The notes under the pieces were generated by a model. It saw nothing but the letters and a program-made list of their open reading frames with translations, was not told the DNA's origin and ran no database searches. A stretch of 64,000 nucleotides of DNA. Origin: Hygrophila difformis (lineage: Eukaryota > Streptophyta > Magnoliopsida > Lamiales > Acanthaceae). Every line of letters starts with the position of its first letter. The stretch's first letter is position 1. The position numbers and the translations under genes are program-made. Where the stretch lies: the NCBI GenBank assembly GCA_030278955.1, contig JAOANR010000012.1:29319977-29383976 (forward strand), read 5' to 3'. Below are positions 31,205 to 43,279 of this stretch, piece after piece.

Positions 31205-34200
31205 ATGGCTTCAAGGAACACCTCCAAGAGCAACTCTTCAACATCCGGTGCTGCTATGCCCAATGTCACCACAAGGAACATGAAGAAAGCAATGGAGGCC
31301 GCCGATGCTGCGCGCGGAAAAGAAGTTGATGCGGATATGCCGCTGCTGGAAGAAGGAAACCACCATAGATCGAGATCTTCCACGCCGTTGTCAAGCCCGC
31401 GGGGAGATCAAGAAGAAACATCCGCCCTGCGTCATGCTGCTGCAATGACAACCCAAGCCAGCACTCTTGAAGAGCAAATGGCCAACCTGACAAAGATCGT
31501 GGAAATGCTTGTGAAGAGATCCGAGTTGCAAGATGCACGCATGGAGCAAATGATGAACAGACTGGACGGCTCAAACGGCGGCCAAGCGGTGAACAAACCC
31601 GTGGAGATTCTCGACGATGGAGAGACTTCCCGGCAAGGCGCTTCGGCAAAAGGAAAAGCAACCGCTGACGTCCAAGTCACTCCTGACGGCTTCATCTCGG
31701 CTGATCAACTGAAAGAGTTCATCACGGGAACGCTGAAGGAAGAGGTCTCGGCAGGATCAAAATCCTCCTTGACGTATCTCAAGCCATACAGCGCCCGCAT
31801 CGACTCACTGAGGATACCGGCAGGCTATCAACCGCCCAAGTTCCAACAGTTCGACGGCAAAGGGAATCCCAAGCAACATATCGCCCATTTCGTAGAGACA
31901 TGCAACGAAGCGGGTACGTTTGGAGATCACCTCGTCAAACAGTTCATTCGTTCACTAAAGGGGAATGCGTTCGAATGGTATACCGACTTGGAACACGGCA
32001 GCATCGACAGTTGGGATCAACTTGAGCAAGAGTTCCTGAACCGTTTTTACAGCACACGGCGTACCGTCAGCATGATAGAATTCACGAACACGCAACAATC
32101 AAAGGGCGAGCCGGTGATCGACTACATCAACCGCTGGAGAAGCCTGAGCCTCAACTGCAAGGATCGCTTGTCTGAGACGTCGGCGATTGAGATGTGCATC
32201 CAAGGCATGCAATGGGGCCTACGATACATCCTGCAAGGCATTCGTCCCCGGACATTCGAGGAGCTTGCAACTCGTGCTCACGACATGGAGCTAAGTTTGG
32301 CGTCAAGTGGAGCCTATGGTCCGCCCGTTCAACAAACTCGTACAAACAACCGAGTCGAATGGAAGAAGGGAGGCAAGCCACAGTCGAAGCCACCCACAAA
32401 GGATACGATGGCAACAAGCGCCTCTCTCGTAAAGGTACGCGGGAAGGAGCCGGTGACAAACGACAAGCCAAAGCCACCACAAGCTCAACGTCAAAAGTCG
32501 TCATTGGAAGATAGGCGGACTAAGACGTACCCATTCCTTGACTCCGACTTACCGGGCATCTTCGATGACTTGATGAAAGAAAACCTCATCGAGCTACCAA
32601 GGATGAAACGTCCCGAGCAAGCTGGGATGACCAACGACCCGCTATACTGCAAGTACCACCGTTTGGTGAGCCACACGATCCAAGATTGCTTCGTTTTCAA
32701 AGACAAAGTCATGGATCTCGTCAAACAAGGCAAAATCACCTTGGCAGTCGAAGGAGAGACGGCCAACACCGTTTCCATCCAAGTTGGATCGATCGAGATC
32801 AAAGTTCCTCACAAGTCTACCACCTGCAACACCGTCTTCGAAGTTGGGAGCACGTCGAAGCAAGACCACACCAAACAAGTTGTGGATCATTCGCATCTCA
32901 ACGAATGCATGCTGTCCATCACGTTCAATGTCAACGACATGCCGATGGAGCTGGAAAATTCGAAGGCTCATAACCGACCATTGTTCGTCGCTGGATACGT
33001 GGACAACAAGCGAGTAAACCGCGTCCTAATAGACGGAGGTTCTGCCGTCAACATCATGCCACTGCACACCCTGAAGGAATTGGGCATCTCTGAGGAAGAA
33101 CTATCCGATAGCAAAATATTGATCCAAGGCTTCAACCAAGGGGGGCAAAAATCCCTTGGTGCAATCCGAGTCCGTTTGCAAATTGATGAGATGGTTGCAA
33201 ACACATACTTCCACGTCATTGACGCAAGAACATCATACAACATGCTTCTTGGCCGGACATGGATCCATGAAAATGGCGTTGTTCCCTCAACATGGCACCA
33301 GTGCTTCAAGTACGTGCACAACGGCGTCGTCAAAAGGGTTATCGCCGATGACAAACCATTCGCAGTGGCCGAGTCGTATTACGGGGACGCTAAATACTAC
33401 CTTGATTCGTCCAAAGCTAAGGCACCTTCGTGCGGGGAAGAAGAACGTAAAGATGATCGACCAGTCCGTGATGATAAGGGAAAATCGATCCTGGAAGAGG
33501 CATTCGAGGGGCTTACACTCCCACTAACGCCCATTGATCCTGGCATGTCGCAGAAAACGGTGAAAATTCAACTCAAAGGTAGTGAGGCACGCCGGCTAAA
33601 GAACGATAAGGAATTCGGTCCAAAGGCATTCAAGCTGCTCACCAAGTCTGGATTCAACCCAAATGAGCCATCGCCGTTGGGAAAGCTCTCGGACAACAAT
33701 CGAAGAAAAGGCGACCGGAGTGGACTTGGGTATGTTGCGGAATTTGACACGGCGCCCCAAGCATCGAAAGCGCCCATATTCGTCAAAGCGGAACAAACAG
33801 TGAAGGCACCGGTTCGTATCGTCATAAAACGAGCTACGGTCAATAATGTCACCGAAGAAGAGAGTCAAGGAGATGGCATCTCAAAGGACCAGCGTGAACG
33901 GAAGTCGGTATTTGATCGTATCGGTAGCCCATCAAAAGAAGAGGAAAAACGAAGTGTCCACGATAGACTTGGCTCAACGGAGACAATCAAGCACAAAGAA
34001 TCTGTCTTTCGCCAGCTTGGAGCAAACAAAGAAGTGAAGCCAACTGTTTTCGATAGGCTCGGGGCTGTTGCCAAAGAAGACTCTGCAAAATCCGTCTTCA
34101 AAAGGCTAGGTTCTACAAAACGCCAATCACAAATCAAAACATCGGCTAGCAAAGAGCGGTCTCCGGTAAAACAAGGGATATTGGACGACCCTAACTATGG

Positions 34201-34798
34201 CAACGATGTGAGAAGCACCGTACCTTCCCGCATGAAGCGTCAAGTTGAGTGGACTGTCTCATCCGACGAATGGCTAAAGCTCAAGAAACGGACCATCATC
34301 TTCACAAAGCATGACGAAGATGATCAAGCTGACAAAGTTGACATTCATCATATCACCATTGACTGCGGTGAGCCAAGTGAAGAAGACGCCAACGCAGCAC
34401 CAACGCAACTTGAAGAAGATATCAAGATCACGGTGGATGAGCTGCGTGAGGTGAACTTAGGCGATGAAAAAGATCCTCGCCCAACATTTATCAGTGCCCA
34501 ACTGACCGTAGATGAAGCGGAGAAGTACGTAGCACTGCTCCAAGAATTCAGAGACGTCTTTGCATGGTCCTACAAGGAAATGCCTGGTCTGGACCCCGAG
34601 ATAGCCGTCCACCGCCTTGCAGTGAAGAAGGATGCACGACCCGTGAAGCAAGCACAACGTCGGTTCCGGCCTGAACTTCTACCGCAAATTGAAGCTGAAG
34701 TCAACAAGCTGATTGACGTTGGCTTCATTCGTGAGGTGCAATATCCCACCTGGATCTCAAGCATCGTCCCGGTGAGGAAGAAGAATGGACAAATCTGA
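31205..34798 (+). pseudogene. gag: Element F gag and protease
   Basis: The start ATG at 31205 (MASRNTSKS) lies just after the primer site; the open frame upstream is LTR sequence. The gag core runs from [19 protein letters not shown] through [25 protein letters not shown] and [16 protein letters not shown]...H...C motif ([14 protein letters not shown]) stands in for the zinc knuckle. A protease with [12 protein letters not shown] follows. A repeat-rich linker (33904-34125) carries five VFDRLG-like motifs. The frame ends at TGA 34796-34798 within NGQI-stop-VCVDFRDLN, where CGA (Arg) is expected, so one CpG transition split gag-pol. Confidence 0.93.
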
Positions 34799-36580
34799 GT
34801 CTGCGTGGACTTCCGCGATCTCAACGAGGCTTGCCCAAAAGACGAGTTCCCGTTGCCGATCACCGAGTTGATGATTGATGCCACCACGGGACATGAAGCA
34901 TTGTCGTTTATGGATGGGTCTTCCGGCTACAACCAAATAAAGATGGCGCCCGAAGACGAAGAGATGACCGCGTTCCGGACTCCAAAAGGCATATACTGTT
35001 ATAAAGTTATGCCCTTCGGCCTGAAGAATGCGGGGGCAACATATCAACGTGCCATGCAAAAGATCTTCGATGACATGCTGCACAACTTGGTTGAATGCTA
35101 CGTCGACGATCTCGTGGTAAAGACAAAGGAACGAGTCAATCACCTGCAAGACTTGAGGACCGTGTTCGAACGCCTTCGCAAGCATCAACTGAAGATGAAT
35201 CCGTTGAAGTGCGCGTTTGGCGTGTCCTCTGGAAAGTTCCTCGGCTTTGTTGTACGGAATCACGGCATTGAAATCGAGCAAGCCAAAATTGACGCAATCT
35301 TGAGGATGCCGGAACCACGGGATATCCATGAGTTGAAGAGCCTTCAAGGCAAGCTCGCGTACATCCGGAGGTTCATTTCCAATCTTGCTGGAAGATGCCA
35401 ACCGTTCAGCAAGCTCATGAAGAAAGGTATCCCGTTCAAGTGGGATGAGTCCTGCAAGAAAGCGTTTGACAACATCAAAGCTTATCTGATGAAGCCGCCA
35501 GTGCTAGCTGCTCCAGTGATCGGACGACCATTGATCCTATACGTAGCTCCCCAAGAAAACTCTGTTGGCGCCTTGCTGGCTCAAGAAAATGATGTGGGCA
35601 AGGAAAACGCGCTCTACTATCTAAGTCGGATGATGACGCCGAACGAGCTCAAGTTTCGTCCAATCGAAAAGCTTTGTCTAGCATTGGTCTTCGCCATCCG
35701 CAAGTTGAAGCATTACTTCCAAGCTCACACGGTACATCTCGTATCCAAAGCAAATCCTCTCAAACATGTGTTGTCTCAATCTGCTCTCTCTGAAAGACTT
35801 TCACAATGGTACTTGTTGTTTCAACAGTTCGAGATCTTTTACGTACCACAAAAGGCTATCAAAGGACAAGCCCTGGCCGACTTTTTAGCTGATCATCCGA
35901 TACCTGCTGAATGGGATCTTTCTGACGACCTTCCGGACGAAGATGTGATGTTAACTGAAGCTGGACAACCATGGAAAATGTACTTCGATGGAGCTGCCCA
36001 CAAAGAAGGAGCTGGAGTAGGAATCGTCTTCGTCACTCCAACGGGTGAGATCTTACCTCATTCAATTACCCTCACTAGCAATTGCTCCAATAACGTTGCT
36101 GAATATCAAGCCCTGATCTTGGGACTCGAAATGGCAGTCGACGCCAAGCAACTATATCTTCAAGTCTACGGCGACTCCAAGTTGATAGTCAACCAGCTAC
36201 TTGGCGAATATGAAGTCAAGAAACCGGACCTGGTGCCATATTACAAGTACGCACGTAGGTTGATGGCATATCTCCATGTTATGTCGATTGAACATGTCCC
36301 AAGAAGCCAAAATCGGCAAGCTGACTCCCTCGCAAAGCTGGCGTCAACACTTACCTCGCCAGAAGACAAGATGACTATCACGCTGACTAAGGGATGGGTG
36401 ATGCCTCCAGTTTTTGAAGACGATGAGGAGTTCGACGAGAATACGGCCGTTGAAGTATTTGAAATCGACGAAGAAGAAGATTGGAGACAACCTTTGGTAG
36501 ACTACTTGCAGCATCAGAAGTTACCCGAGGATCCGAGGAAAAAGGTTGATATCCGAAGACGTGCTGCCCGATTCTTCTAA
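34799..36580 (+). pseudogene. pol: Element F RT, RNase H and archaeal-type RNase H
   Basis: Same frame as gag. RT has VDFRDLNEACPKDEFPLP, GYNQIKMAPED, MPFGLKNAGATYQRAM and the catalytic box ECYVDDLVVKT. The first RNase H is degenerate (LYVAPQENSVGALLAQ). The second begins MYFDGAAHKEGAGVGI with Glu in NVAEYQALI, Asp in VYGDSKLI and Asp in RQADSLAKLA. A dual RNase H of this type is the hallmark of the Tat lineage. It ends at TAA 36578-36580, which is not a simple deamination product. Confidence 0.93.
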
Positions 36581-37487
36581 TTTAATGGCACCTTGTATAG
36601 AAGGTCGTTCGAAGGGGTTCTACTCCGTTGTTTGGGCTCCACCGAAGCTGTTCAAGCATTGGAAGAAGTACATGCTGGGATTTGCGGCGCACACCAATCG
36701 GGGCCGAAGCTACATTTCCGCATCAAGAGAATGGGATACTATTGGCCGACGATGGTTAGAGACTGCATGGAGTTTGCTCGAAAGTGCCAAGCCTGCCAAT
36801 TTCACGCCAACTTCATCCACCAACCTCCTGAGCCGTTGCATCCAACTGTGGCATCATGGCCGTTTGACGCATGGGGCATGGACATAGTTGGACCACTGCC
36901 AAAGTCTTCCGGGGGGCATGGCTATATCCTTGCTGCTACGGATTATTTCTCCAAATGGGCTGAAGCTGCTCCCTTTAGAGAAGTCAAAGGGGAGCATGTG
37001 GCAAGCTTCATCCGAATCAACATCATCTACCGTTATGGCGTCCCGCGATACATCATGACAGACGACGGACGATCATTTGTCAACAGCACCATCACCAAGT
37101 TGTGTGAAAAGTTTGGATTTACTCAACGAAAGAGCTCTGCATATTACCCGCCGGCAAATGGACTAGCGGAAGCCTTCAACAAAACCTTATGCGGATTGTT
37201 GAAGAAAGTTGTCTCCAAGTCAAAACGAGACTGGCATGAGAGAATCAACGAAGCTTTATGGGCATATCGAACAACTTTCCGCACACCCACCAAGGCAACG
37301 CCATACTCGTTGGTCTATGGAGTGGAAGCCGTGTTGCCGCTGGAAACGCAAATCCCGTCGTTAAGAGTCGCCATCCAAGAAGGACTCACTGAAGAAGACA
37401 ACGCCCGACTGCGTTTGGAAGAATTGGTAGCCCTTGATGAAAGAAGGCTCGAAGCACAACAAAGGTTGGAATGCTACCAAGCCTGCA
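36581..37487 (+). pseudogene. pol: Element F integrase, C-terminus deleted
   Basis: Same frame again. It has the HHCC region (HAGICGAHQSG...CQACQFHA), core Asp in WGMDIVGPLP, Asp in MTDDGRSF and Glu in ANGLAEAFNKT, then WAYRTTFRTPTKATPYSLVYG. It breaks off at about 37484-37490, after LECYQA, where the usual basic and GDLVL-type C-terminal region should follow. What follows is the 3' end of the antisense gene, so a deletion has fused the two tail to tail. Confidence 0.9.
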
Positions 37488-39872
37488 GCTCGACCCCTCG
37501 CAAGCTTCTCCAAAGGCGCCTCCTTAATTATGTCTCTCACTATCTCCCAATAATAGTCCATTACCTTCCAGCTTGCTCGCCTCTTCATTTCATCAGGGGT
37601 AATAATAGTTGTTGCAGGAGTAGCCTTCTCCAAGGGACGCACTACCGGAGATGCTGAGCGGGCGATAGGATCGGCCGTTGCTAAAGGAAGGGCGGGTGAT
37701 GGCACTACATCTGCTCGAGGAACGCGCGGGGCACGTGTCAAAGGTATAGGAACACTGGCACTGCTTCCTGCATCATCATCGTCATCATCGGGCACCGATG
37801 TACTGCCCAAGCCCACAACCTGAAAGGAAACAGGGAAAGCATAAGTACAAGCGAAGAAACCAAAGAAAGACAAAATCAAGGAATAGAACAAAGACATCAA
37901 AACTTTCATTTAAAAGTCCTGTTAAAGGTGCTTCTTCCTCAAAAATGCATGAAGGGATACTAAGATGGTCTAAGTTAAAAACCTCATCCCTCCCTTCATC
38001 AGAAAAAGATAAAGCGGAAATTACTTCTTTGTTTTTCAACAGAGGTTGTGCCGGCGAACACACTATGTTTAGGGCAAAGTTGGGCGATAGTGCTTCATCA
38101 TTGCTAACACGGACGGCGGAGTTCGAATTGTTGCTAGGCGGATCATGACAGCGGGACCACCACTTGGCATAATTACGGGTTGTCGAAAGAATGGAACCCG
38201 ATACACCAGGATATGTAAGAGACCCCTTCGTGAGAAATTGGGTGCTCACCAACCATAACCGGTATAACTCGCTCGGATCTCCAGAAAGGATCTCTTCCTT
38301 CAATGGCCCCGGGATGTGCTGACAAAACCCGAATCTCCGGCTAAAACGATGTGGACTGTATGCCTCAACGATGCAAGAAGACCCGCATCTAAACGTCAAG
38401 TAAGCCGAACGTACACAAATGAGAAGATCCCTTCTAGAGGAATTGATAAGGAACTTATTGTCATGAAAGGTGAAAGGAGCCGCCACAGTGGTGAATCGAA
38501 AGCACAGTAAAGAAGAAGGTGAGATGTTGGTAAACAATCTCTGGGCGGCAGTATAACTGATACGTCTAAAGGCATCTACACCCGAAAACCCCACCATGGG
38601 CGGGTTCTCCGCAACCTCCAGCCAATCATGGGTCGGAAAGTGTCCCGCAAGCCACGGATAAACAAAGTGAAGAGGAAAAACCGCATTGCACTGCTTCAAG
38701 TCAGTGGACGTGCATATCATCCTCAAGCCTCGGTATATGCTCGCCAACACGGGGATAGCCAAGGAAAACTGTGTGCCACGTGCCATGCGACTGGCAACTC
38801 GAAAGACAGATGGTCGAACCATGCCTACACGGCCATGGGGAAGCGCAAATCCACAAATCCAAGCAGAAATGAATGCTGCTAGATAAAGCTCATCACGGTA
38901 AGCAACGTCCACGCCTAGAAAATCCATACTGCCACTAACAGGCTCTTGCAGTTGCGTTCTGCTTATAGTCCCACTTGGGATGGACGGCTCCTTAGGTGCC
39001 CTCGCCCTCTTCTTTTGAGGCTGAAGTGACGGGCTAGAATATTTCCTGCCTTTCCCGAACCAAAACTCCACCCACGCCGCAATAGAGACCGCCTTATCCT
39101 TCTTGCAGATCGAGTGGTATGCCAAAAACAGATATCTGCAAGCAAAGGAAAATTAGTCAAAAAAAGGAAGAGAGAAACAAAATAAATAAAAAAAAAAACA
39201 AAGAAGAGAGACCGAAATGATAATTGGACCGTACTTGCAGCTAGCTGGGGTTTGGTCGTTCCCATAGCTCAGAGTCTTGTCACTCGGTACAGCTTCGTCA
39301 TAAAACTCACCCTGTAGGGGCAGCCTAACCAGCTCATGGATATCCCACAACGAAGGTGAAAGCTCACCAATGGGAGTACATAAGGTGTCCGTGCTCGGAC
39401 GCCACCGTTCAAGAAATGCGAGAAGTACTCCTTTGCTGCAGTAATACGTGAAGAGTGAAGCCTGTACACCGTCATAGATCTGTGCACGCCTCAAATGCTG
39501 CTTGTGGTGCCAAAGCACATGCTCAGTCCACTCCCAATAGCCTGGGCAGAAACAAAACATGCCGAACATAGAATCTGGGAAATTGGCATCAGCGCTAAGA
39601 TCCGGGACCGCGTTCGGGTGAAATGGCTCGAGCTCATGGCTACCCAATCTGTGAAGAGTAGATCGAAGTGATAGGGCAGTCTCCTCGCCTTCTGATCCAT
39701 CCGCTCGCACAATTTTCCATACAGACCTGCGAGTCCAATGCTCCGGGTGTTCAACATTAACCCTTGAACGAGGTGGTATCACTGGAGTGTCGATAAGGAT
39801 ACGAGTCTGGGCATCCTTATCACGACCAACTATAAGATGATTCCCGTCACTCCGGATAAATTGTTTAGCCAT
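37488..39872 (-). CDS. Antisense plant mobile domain (PMD) gene carried by element F, at least three exons
   Basis: Exon 1 is 39872-39235 (start MAKQFIRSDGNH), exon 2 is 39135 to about 37896, and exon 3 is 37819 to about 37488. Exon 1 has the PMD signature AFLERWRPSTDT...GELSPSLWDIHELVRLPLQGE. Exon 2 has the second half, FISAWICGFALPHG...VFRVASRMARGTQFSLAIPVLASIYRGL. Exon 3 is acidic and Pro-rich, then EMKRRASWKVMDYYWEIVRDII. PMD proteins occur both as transposon-derived host genes (MAIN/MAIL family) and in mobile elements. The reading frames of exons 1 and 2 are intact. The 3' end is lost at the deletion junction near 37488, so the terminus is not native. Expression would need a promoter in the 39873-41236 region. 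Confidence 0.8.
39136..39234 (-). other. Intron 1 of the antisense PMD gene (99 nt)
   Basis: On the minus strand it runs from GTACGG to CTTGCAG, T-rich inside, and its removal joins ...TPASCK to YLFLAYHS in phase, giving one continuous PMD domain. A second intron of about 76 nt (37820-37895, acceptor TTTCCTTTCAG, phase 0) is less certain at its donor. Confidence 0.75.
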
Positions 39873-40434
39873 GACGCAACTGCAAAGCAAAAATAAAAAA
39901 AATCAGGAAAATCGGTTATCTTCCAAGAAAATGGGGTTATTTCCACGAAAAAGAAAAGAAAAAAATAATAAAAAAATACATTTGCAAGATAAATGCAATG
40001 TTATTTTTTTAAATGACATGGAAAAAAAATATTGCAAGATGAATGCAATAAATAAATAAAGAAAAAATGCATGTCAATTTTGGGAATTAATTTTAGGTTC
40101 ATGTTAAATTTTTGGACCTAGAGTTAAATTTCCACGAAATCAAATTTTGGGCACTACAAAAGGTAAATATTTAAATGTATATATATAAAAAAAATAATAC
40201 ATGTTAAATATTGTTCAAAATTAATTTTAAGTTCACTACTAAATTGTGGGCTTAAAATTAAATATTTTGGGACCTAGCCTCAAATACTTAATATGTTGGG
40301 GTTAAAAGTTGGTCTTCCAAAAATCCAGTGGGGCAAAATCTAATTACCAAAATATTGGGGATTAGAACACTAGGGTTTGGAAAATTTGGGGTCAAATAGA
40401 AAGGATTGAAAAATTAATTCTCTTCCTCCCCAAA
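39873..40434. other. AT-rich region upstream of the antisense gene
   Basis: A-rich, non-coding, with repeated GGGNTTAAA and ATTTTGGG words. It would contain the 5' UTR or promoter of the antisense gene if that gene is expressed. No clear TATA box was chosen. Confidence 0.5.
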
Positions 40435-41236
40435 ATGAAGAAAAACGCAGCCTCCCCAAAGGAAAAACCAGTCCACTACTCGGCAACACAGTCCACTATA
40501 TTTTTCTTCCAATCGGCTTCGAACTCCGGCTACGACGGCAACGGCGTCGATTCCAGGCAGCGGCGGCGGCGTCTCCTCCCTCCGGACGAACGGCGGCCTT
40601 CCTCCTCGCGGCGAACGGCGCACGGCGACGGCGCCTCCACTCGCGAACTCCAGCGGCGGCGCTTCCCTTCTCTGGCCTCCTCCTCAGCGCGCTACGGCGA
40701 GCAGCATGGCGGCGGCAACGGCAGCGCACGCGGCACCCCTCCCAGCGGCGGTCTCCGAACGGCGATGCGGGCAGCGGCGGTGGCCTTCCTCGAGCGGGCG
40801 CGGCGGCCTAATCCCCTTCGCGACGGAACGGCGACGTCCAGCGGCCTCTCCGTTGACCTCCGTCCGCAGCTCCAACGGCGTCTCTGTCTCTCTCTTTTCG
40901 GCGACACCCTCCAGCGGCGAGGCGCCCCTCGCGGAAGCAGCAAGCAACAGCGGCGGCTTCCACGGGCGCGACAACGGCTCGAGCAGTGTCGCTTCCCTCT
41001 TCGACGGCACGCTCAGTCTCCATCTCCGGCCTCCCCTCGACGGCGGCGGCTCCCTCGCGACAGGCTGGGCTGGACGACTGGCTCCGGGACGTGGGCAAGC
41101 AGTGGCAGTAGCGGAGTGACTCCGACGAAGGCGGCACGGGCGTCTCTTCCTCCGGCAGTGCGGTGGGCCTTATGAACAAACAACGGATGAGGCGAACGGC
41201 AGCGCCGTCGCCAACCCCGCCATTGTCAAAGGCTTC
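40435..41236. other. GC-rich CGGCGGC block in element F
   Basis: About 800 bases with extreme CGG/CGGCG content. Long open frames exist on both strands, but all give low-complexity Arg/Ser/Pro or Ala/Arg strings without domains. The block is compositionally similar to those in E and in the solo LTR. I treat it as a CpG-rich leader or promoter-like region. Confidence 0.6.
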
Positions 41237-41384
41237 TTGATGGCGGGTACGTTAAGGATAGAGGCCAACGGCAGCGCCGTGTGACCAAACATCCCGTCTA
41301 CCATGACGACTTGATGGCGGGTAGGTTAAGGATGGAGGCCAACGGCAGCGCCGTGTGACCAAACATCCCGTCTACCATGACGAC
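41237..41384. repeat. Tandem duplication of a 74-bp unit
   Basis: Two copies, 41237-41310 and 41311-41384, beginning TTGATGGCGGGTA and ending CCATGACGAC, differing at two positions. A partial third copy (GAACGGCAGCGCCGT) precedes them near 41195. Confidence 0.95.
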
Positions 41385-41476
41385 GACCAGGTACCCTCGC
41401 TCGCTTTGAATTGTGATCCGGTTGGAGACGAACTTTATTTTGATATTGATGAGTTGGTCGATCGGGGGTTGAAGCA

Positions 41477-41737
41477 TTGTTGATGAATACTGTGGCTAAG
41501 AAACTTACAAACAGAAAACAAAGCAGGCGAAAAAAAAGAAACAAGCAAAAAAAGAAAAACGATGAAGAAACAAGGAAAACAAAGAAAAAGAATGCAAGGA
41601 AAAAAACAAGCAGCAGCAACAAAAAAATAATAGTGCAAAGAAAAGCAAGAAACGACAGAACAAGAAAGGAAAAGGAAAAAAAAAACAAAGAAAAGAAAAG
41701 AAAAGGAGAAAGAAACGAACTGAATGCAGAATGGTGA
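41477..41737. repeat. Purine-rich tract in element F
   Basis: GAAA/AAAG-rich low-complexity sequence, open in several frames on both strands through composition only. Confidence 0.7.
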
Positions 41738-42381
41738 TGTTGCTTACCAAAATTGCTGATCTCTTTCGCCTTCTTGAAGTTGGCCGCCCGGGGTATGCCT
41801 CGGTCCTGATAAAAAAAAGCCCTGCTATCCTGTTTCTTGTTGCTTGGGGTGCGAAATTTAGACTGATTTGTTGATTACATGGTTTTAATTTATAGAGGCA
41901 GATATAAATCCCAATACAAGATTTATGAAGATTTATTGAGGATGCAATTTTAATTCAATTTAGCCCGGATATCAATTTCAAGGTTAGATCTCGATGGATG
42001 TTTGGATTTTATTTGATCTTTATCAAGTTCAATTGGATGTAAATCTTTGAAACTCCAACTGCAGATGTTCAAATTGCATGTGTGACCGGATCCTGAATCA
42101 AAATAATATTTGCAAGTTTCAAATTGGATATGTGGCAGAATTCTTGATCAAAGTAATATTTGTTGACCTGCTTGTTAGGATTTCGGTACGAATCAGATCA
42201 ATTTTTTTTTAAATTTCGCGTGCAAAGTCAAAGGATTAGATTCATGTGCGGGTTGAAATATTTGATCTTGGGCAGCAAGAATTATAATTGGAGAGATAAA
42301 GCAAAAAATCGGATATTAGAAGAAAAAGATTTTGTTCCATGGGCCAAGGAAAGTGACCCACACACACAAAAAAAAAGAAAA
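41738..42381. other. Non-coding region of element F before the 3' end
   Basis: AT-rich unique sequence with diverged repeats of CAAATTG..ATGTG..GA..CCTGATCAAA..AATATTTG type at about 42060-42170. No gene is seen. Confidence 0.5.
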
Positions 42382-42470
42382 AAAAATTGGGCCGTACAAA
42401 AAAAGAAAGAAAGAGGAAAAAATTGGGCCGTACAAAAAAGAAAGAAAGAGGAAAAAATTGGCCTACAAGG
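42382..42470. repeat. 36-bp tandem repeat near the F 3' end
   Basis: About 2.5 copies of an AAAAATTGGGCCGTACAAA plus AAGAAAGAAAGAGG unit, period 35-36 bases. It is followed at about 42518-42570 by an inverted pair of GAGACTTGTT/AACAAGTCTC. Confidence 0.85.
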
Positions 42471-42570
42471 GAAAATTTTCATGAGCCCAAGCAAAATTGG
42501 GTAGGCATGCAACAAATATTTCGAGACTTGTTCACGTCTCAAATATTTTATTTCGCCCTAAACAAGTCTC

Positions 42571-42581
42571 GAGGGGGCATC
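42571..42581 (+). other. Polypurine tract of element F
   Basis: GAGGGGGCATC immediately before the 3' LTR. Confidence 0.8.
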
Positions 42582-43279
42582 TGTAAACACGTGAAATTTA
42601 TTTGCCATTAAAAATGCGACACGTGCAAATTTAAATATTAATTTAATTATTTTTAGGCATTTTAAATAAATTAAATGCTTGAAATAATTATTAGTATTTA
42701 TTGGGCCATTTGGATCCATCAAGCCAAATGAATTTAATTATATTGGGCCAATGTGGACGAGTCCAGATGAAAGACCCACAGACCTATGATCCAGTGGACG
42801 CTTAAAGCAGGCCAGTCCATGGAAATCAGTCAATGTGAACAAGCCCAGATGAAAGGCCCACATGCTCACTGACCCGATAGAGATGTGGATTGGACCAGCC
42901 CATTGATTGATCCATCATCCACAAACCCTAGGGTTTTTCCTCTATAAATAGAGGCACCCTGTCACATATTGGGGTGACTACGACTTCACTCCCAGACATA
43001 TACATCTTCATACCCTAATCACTCTCAAAACTCAAGCACTTGAGATCTACAGCAACAAAACGCTGCAGAAATTCCAAGAAGCCGAAGAAGAAGCACAAAA
43101 GCATCTCGACGCCTTCAAGGTTGGAGGAATCAAAGGAGTAACAGAAGTCGAACACTCATATCGTTTGATCTTCACATATTTCTTTTAAATTCATTGAAAT
43201 TCTCTGTAATCGTAGACATTTTATTATGAAATTAATAAAATTATTTTGCAGTTTCTGTCTACGCATTTTTGCATCCACA
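42582..43279 (+). repeat. Element F 3' LTR (698 bp)
   Basis: Same length and termini as the 5' LTR, three substitutions. Followed by CTAAT, the right target duplication. Confidence 0.97.

Larger units (their letters stand above)
30441..43279 (+). mobile_element. Element F: young Tat-lineage gypsy with an antisense plant mobile domain gene
   Basis: 12,839 bp, TG...CA termini, 5-bp duplication CTAAT at 30436-30440 and 43280-43284, and two 698-bp LTRs differing at three positions (0.43%) with no indel. The order is 5' LTR, primer site, gag, protease, RT, RNase H, archaeal-type RNase H, integrase (truncated), antisense gene, GC-rich and purine-rich non-coding region, polypurine tract, 3' LTR. 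Two stop codons and a deletion of the integrase C-terminus make it non-autonomous. It lies in G gag in the opposite orientation. Confidence 0.96.

Noticed and set aside
40435..41175. Long GC-rich open frame (246 codons, plus strand) and its minus-strand counterparts
   Set aside because: The products are Arg/Ser/Pro low-complexity strings with no domain, and open frames occur on both strands simultaneously, which is the expected effect of lacking AT-rich stop codons.
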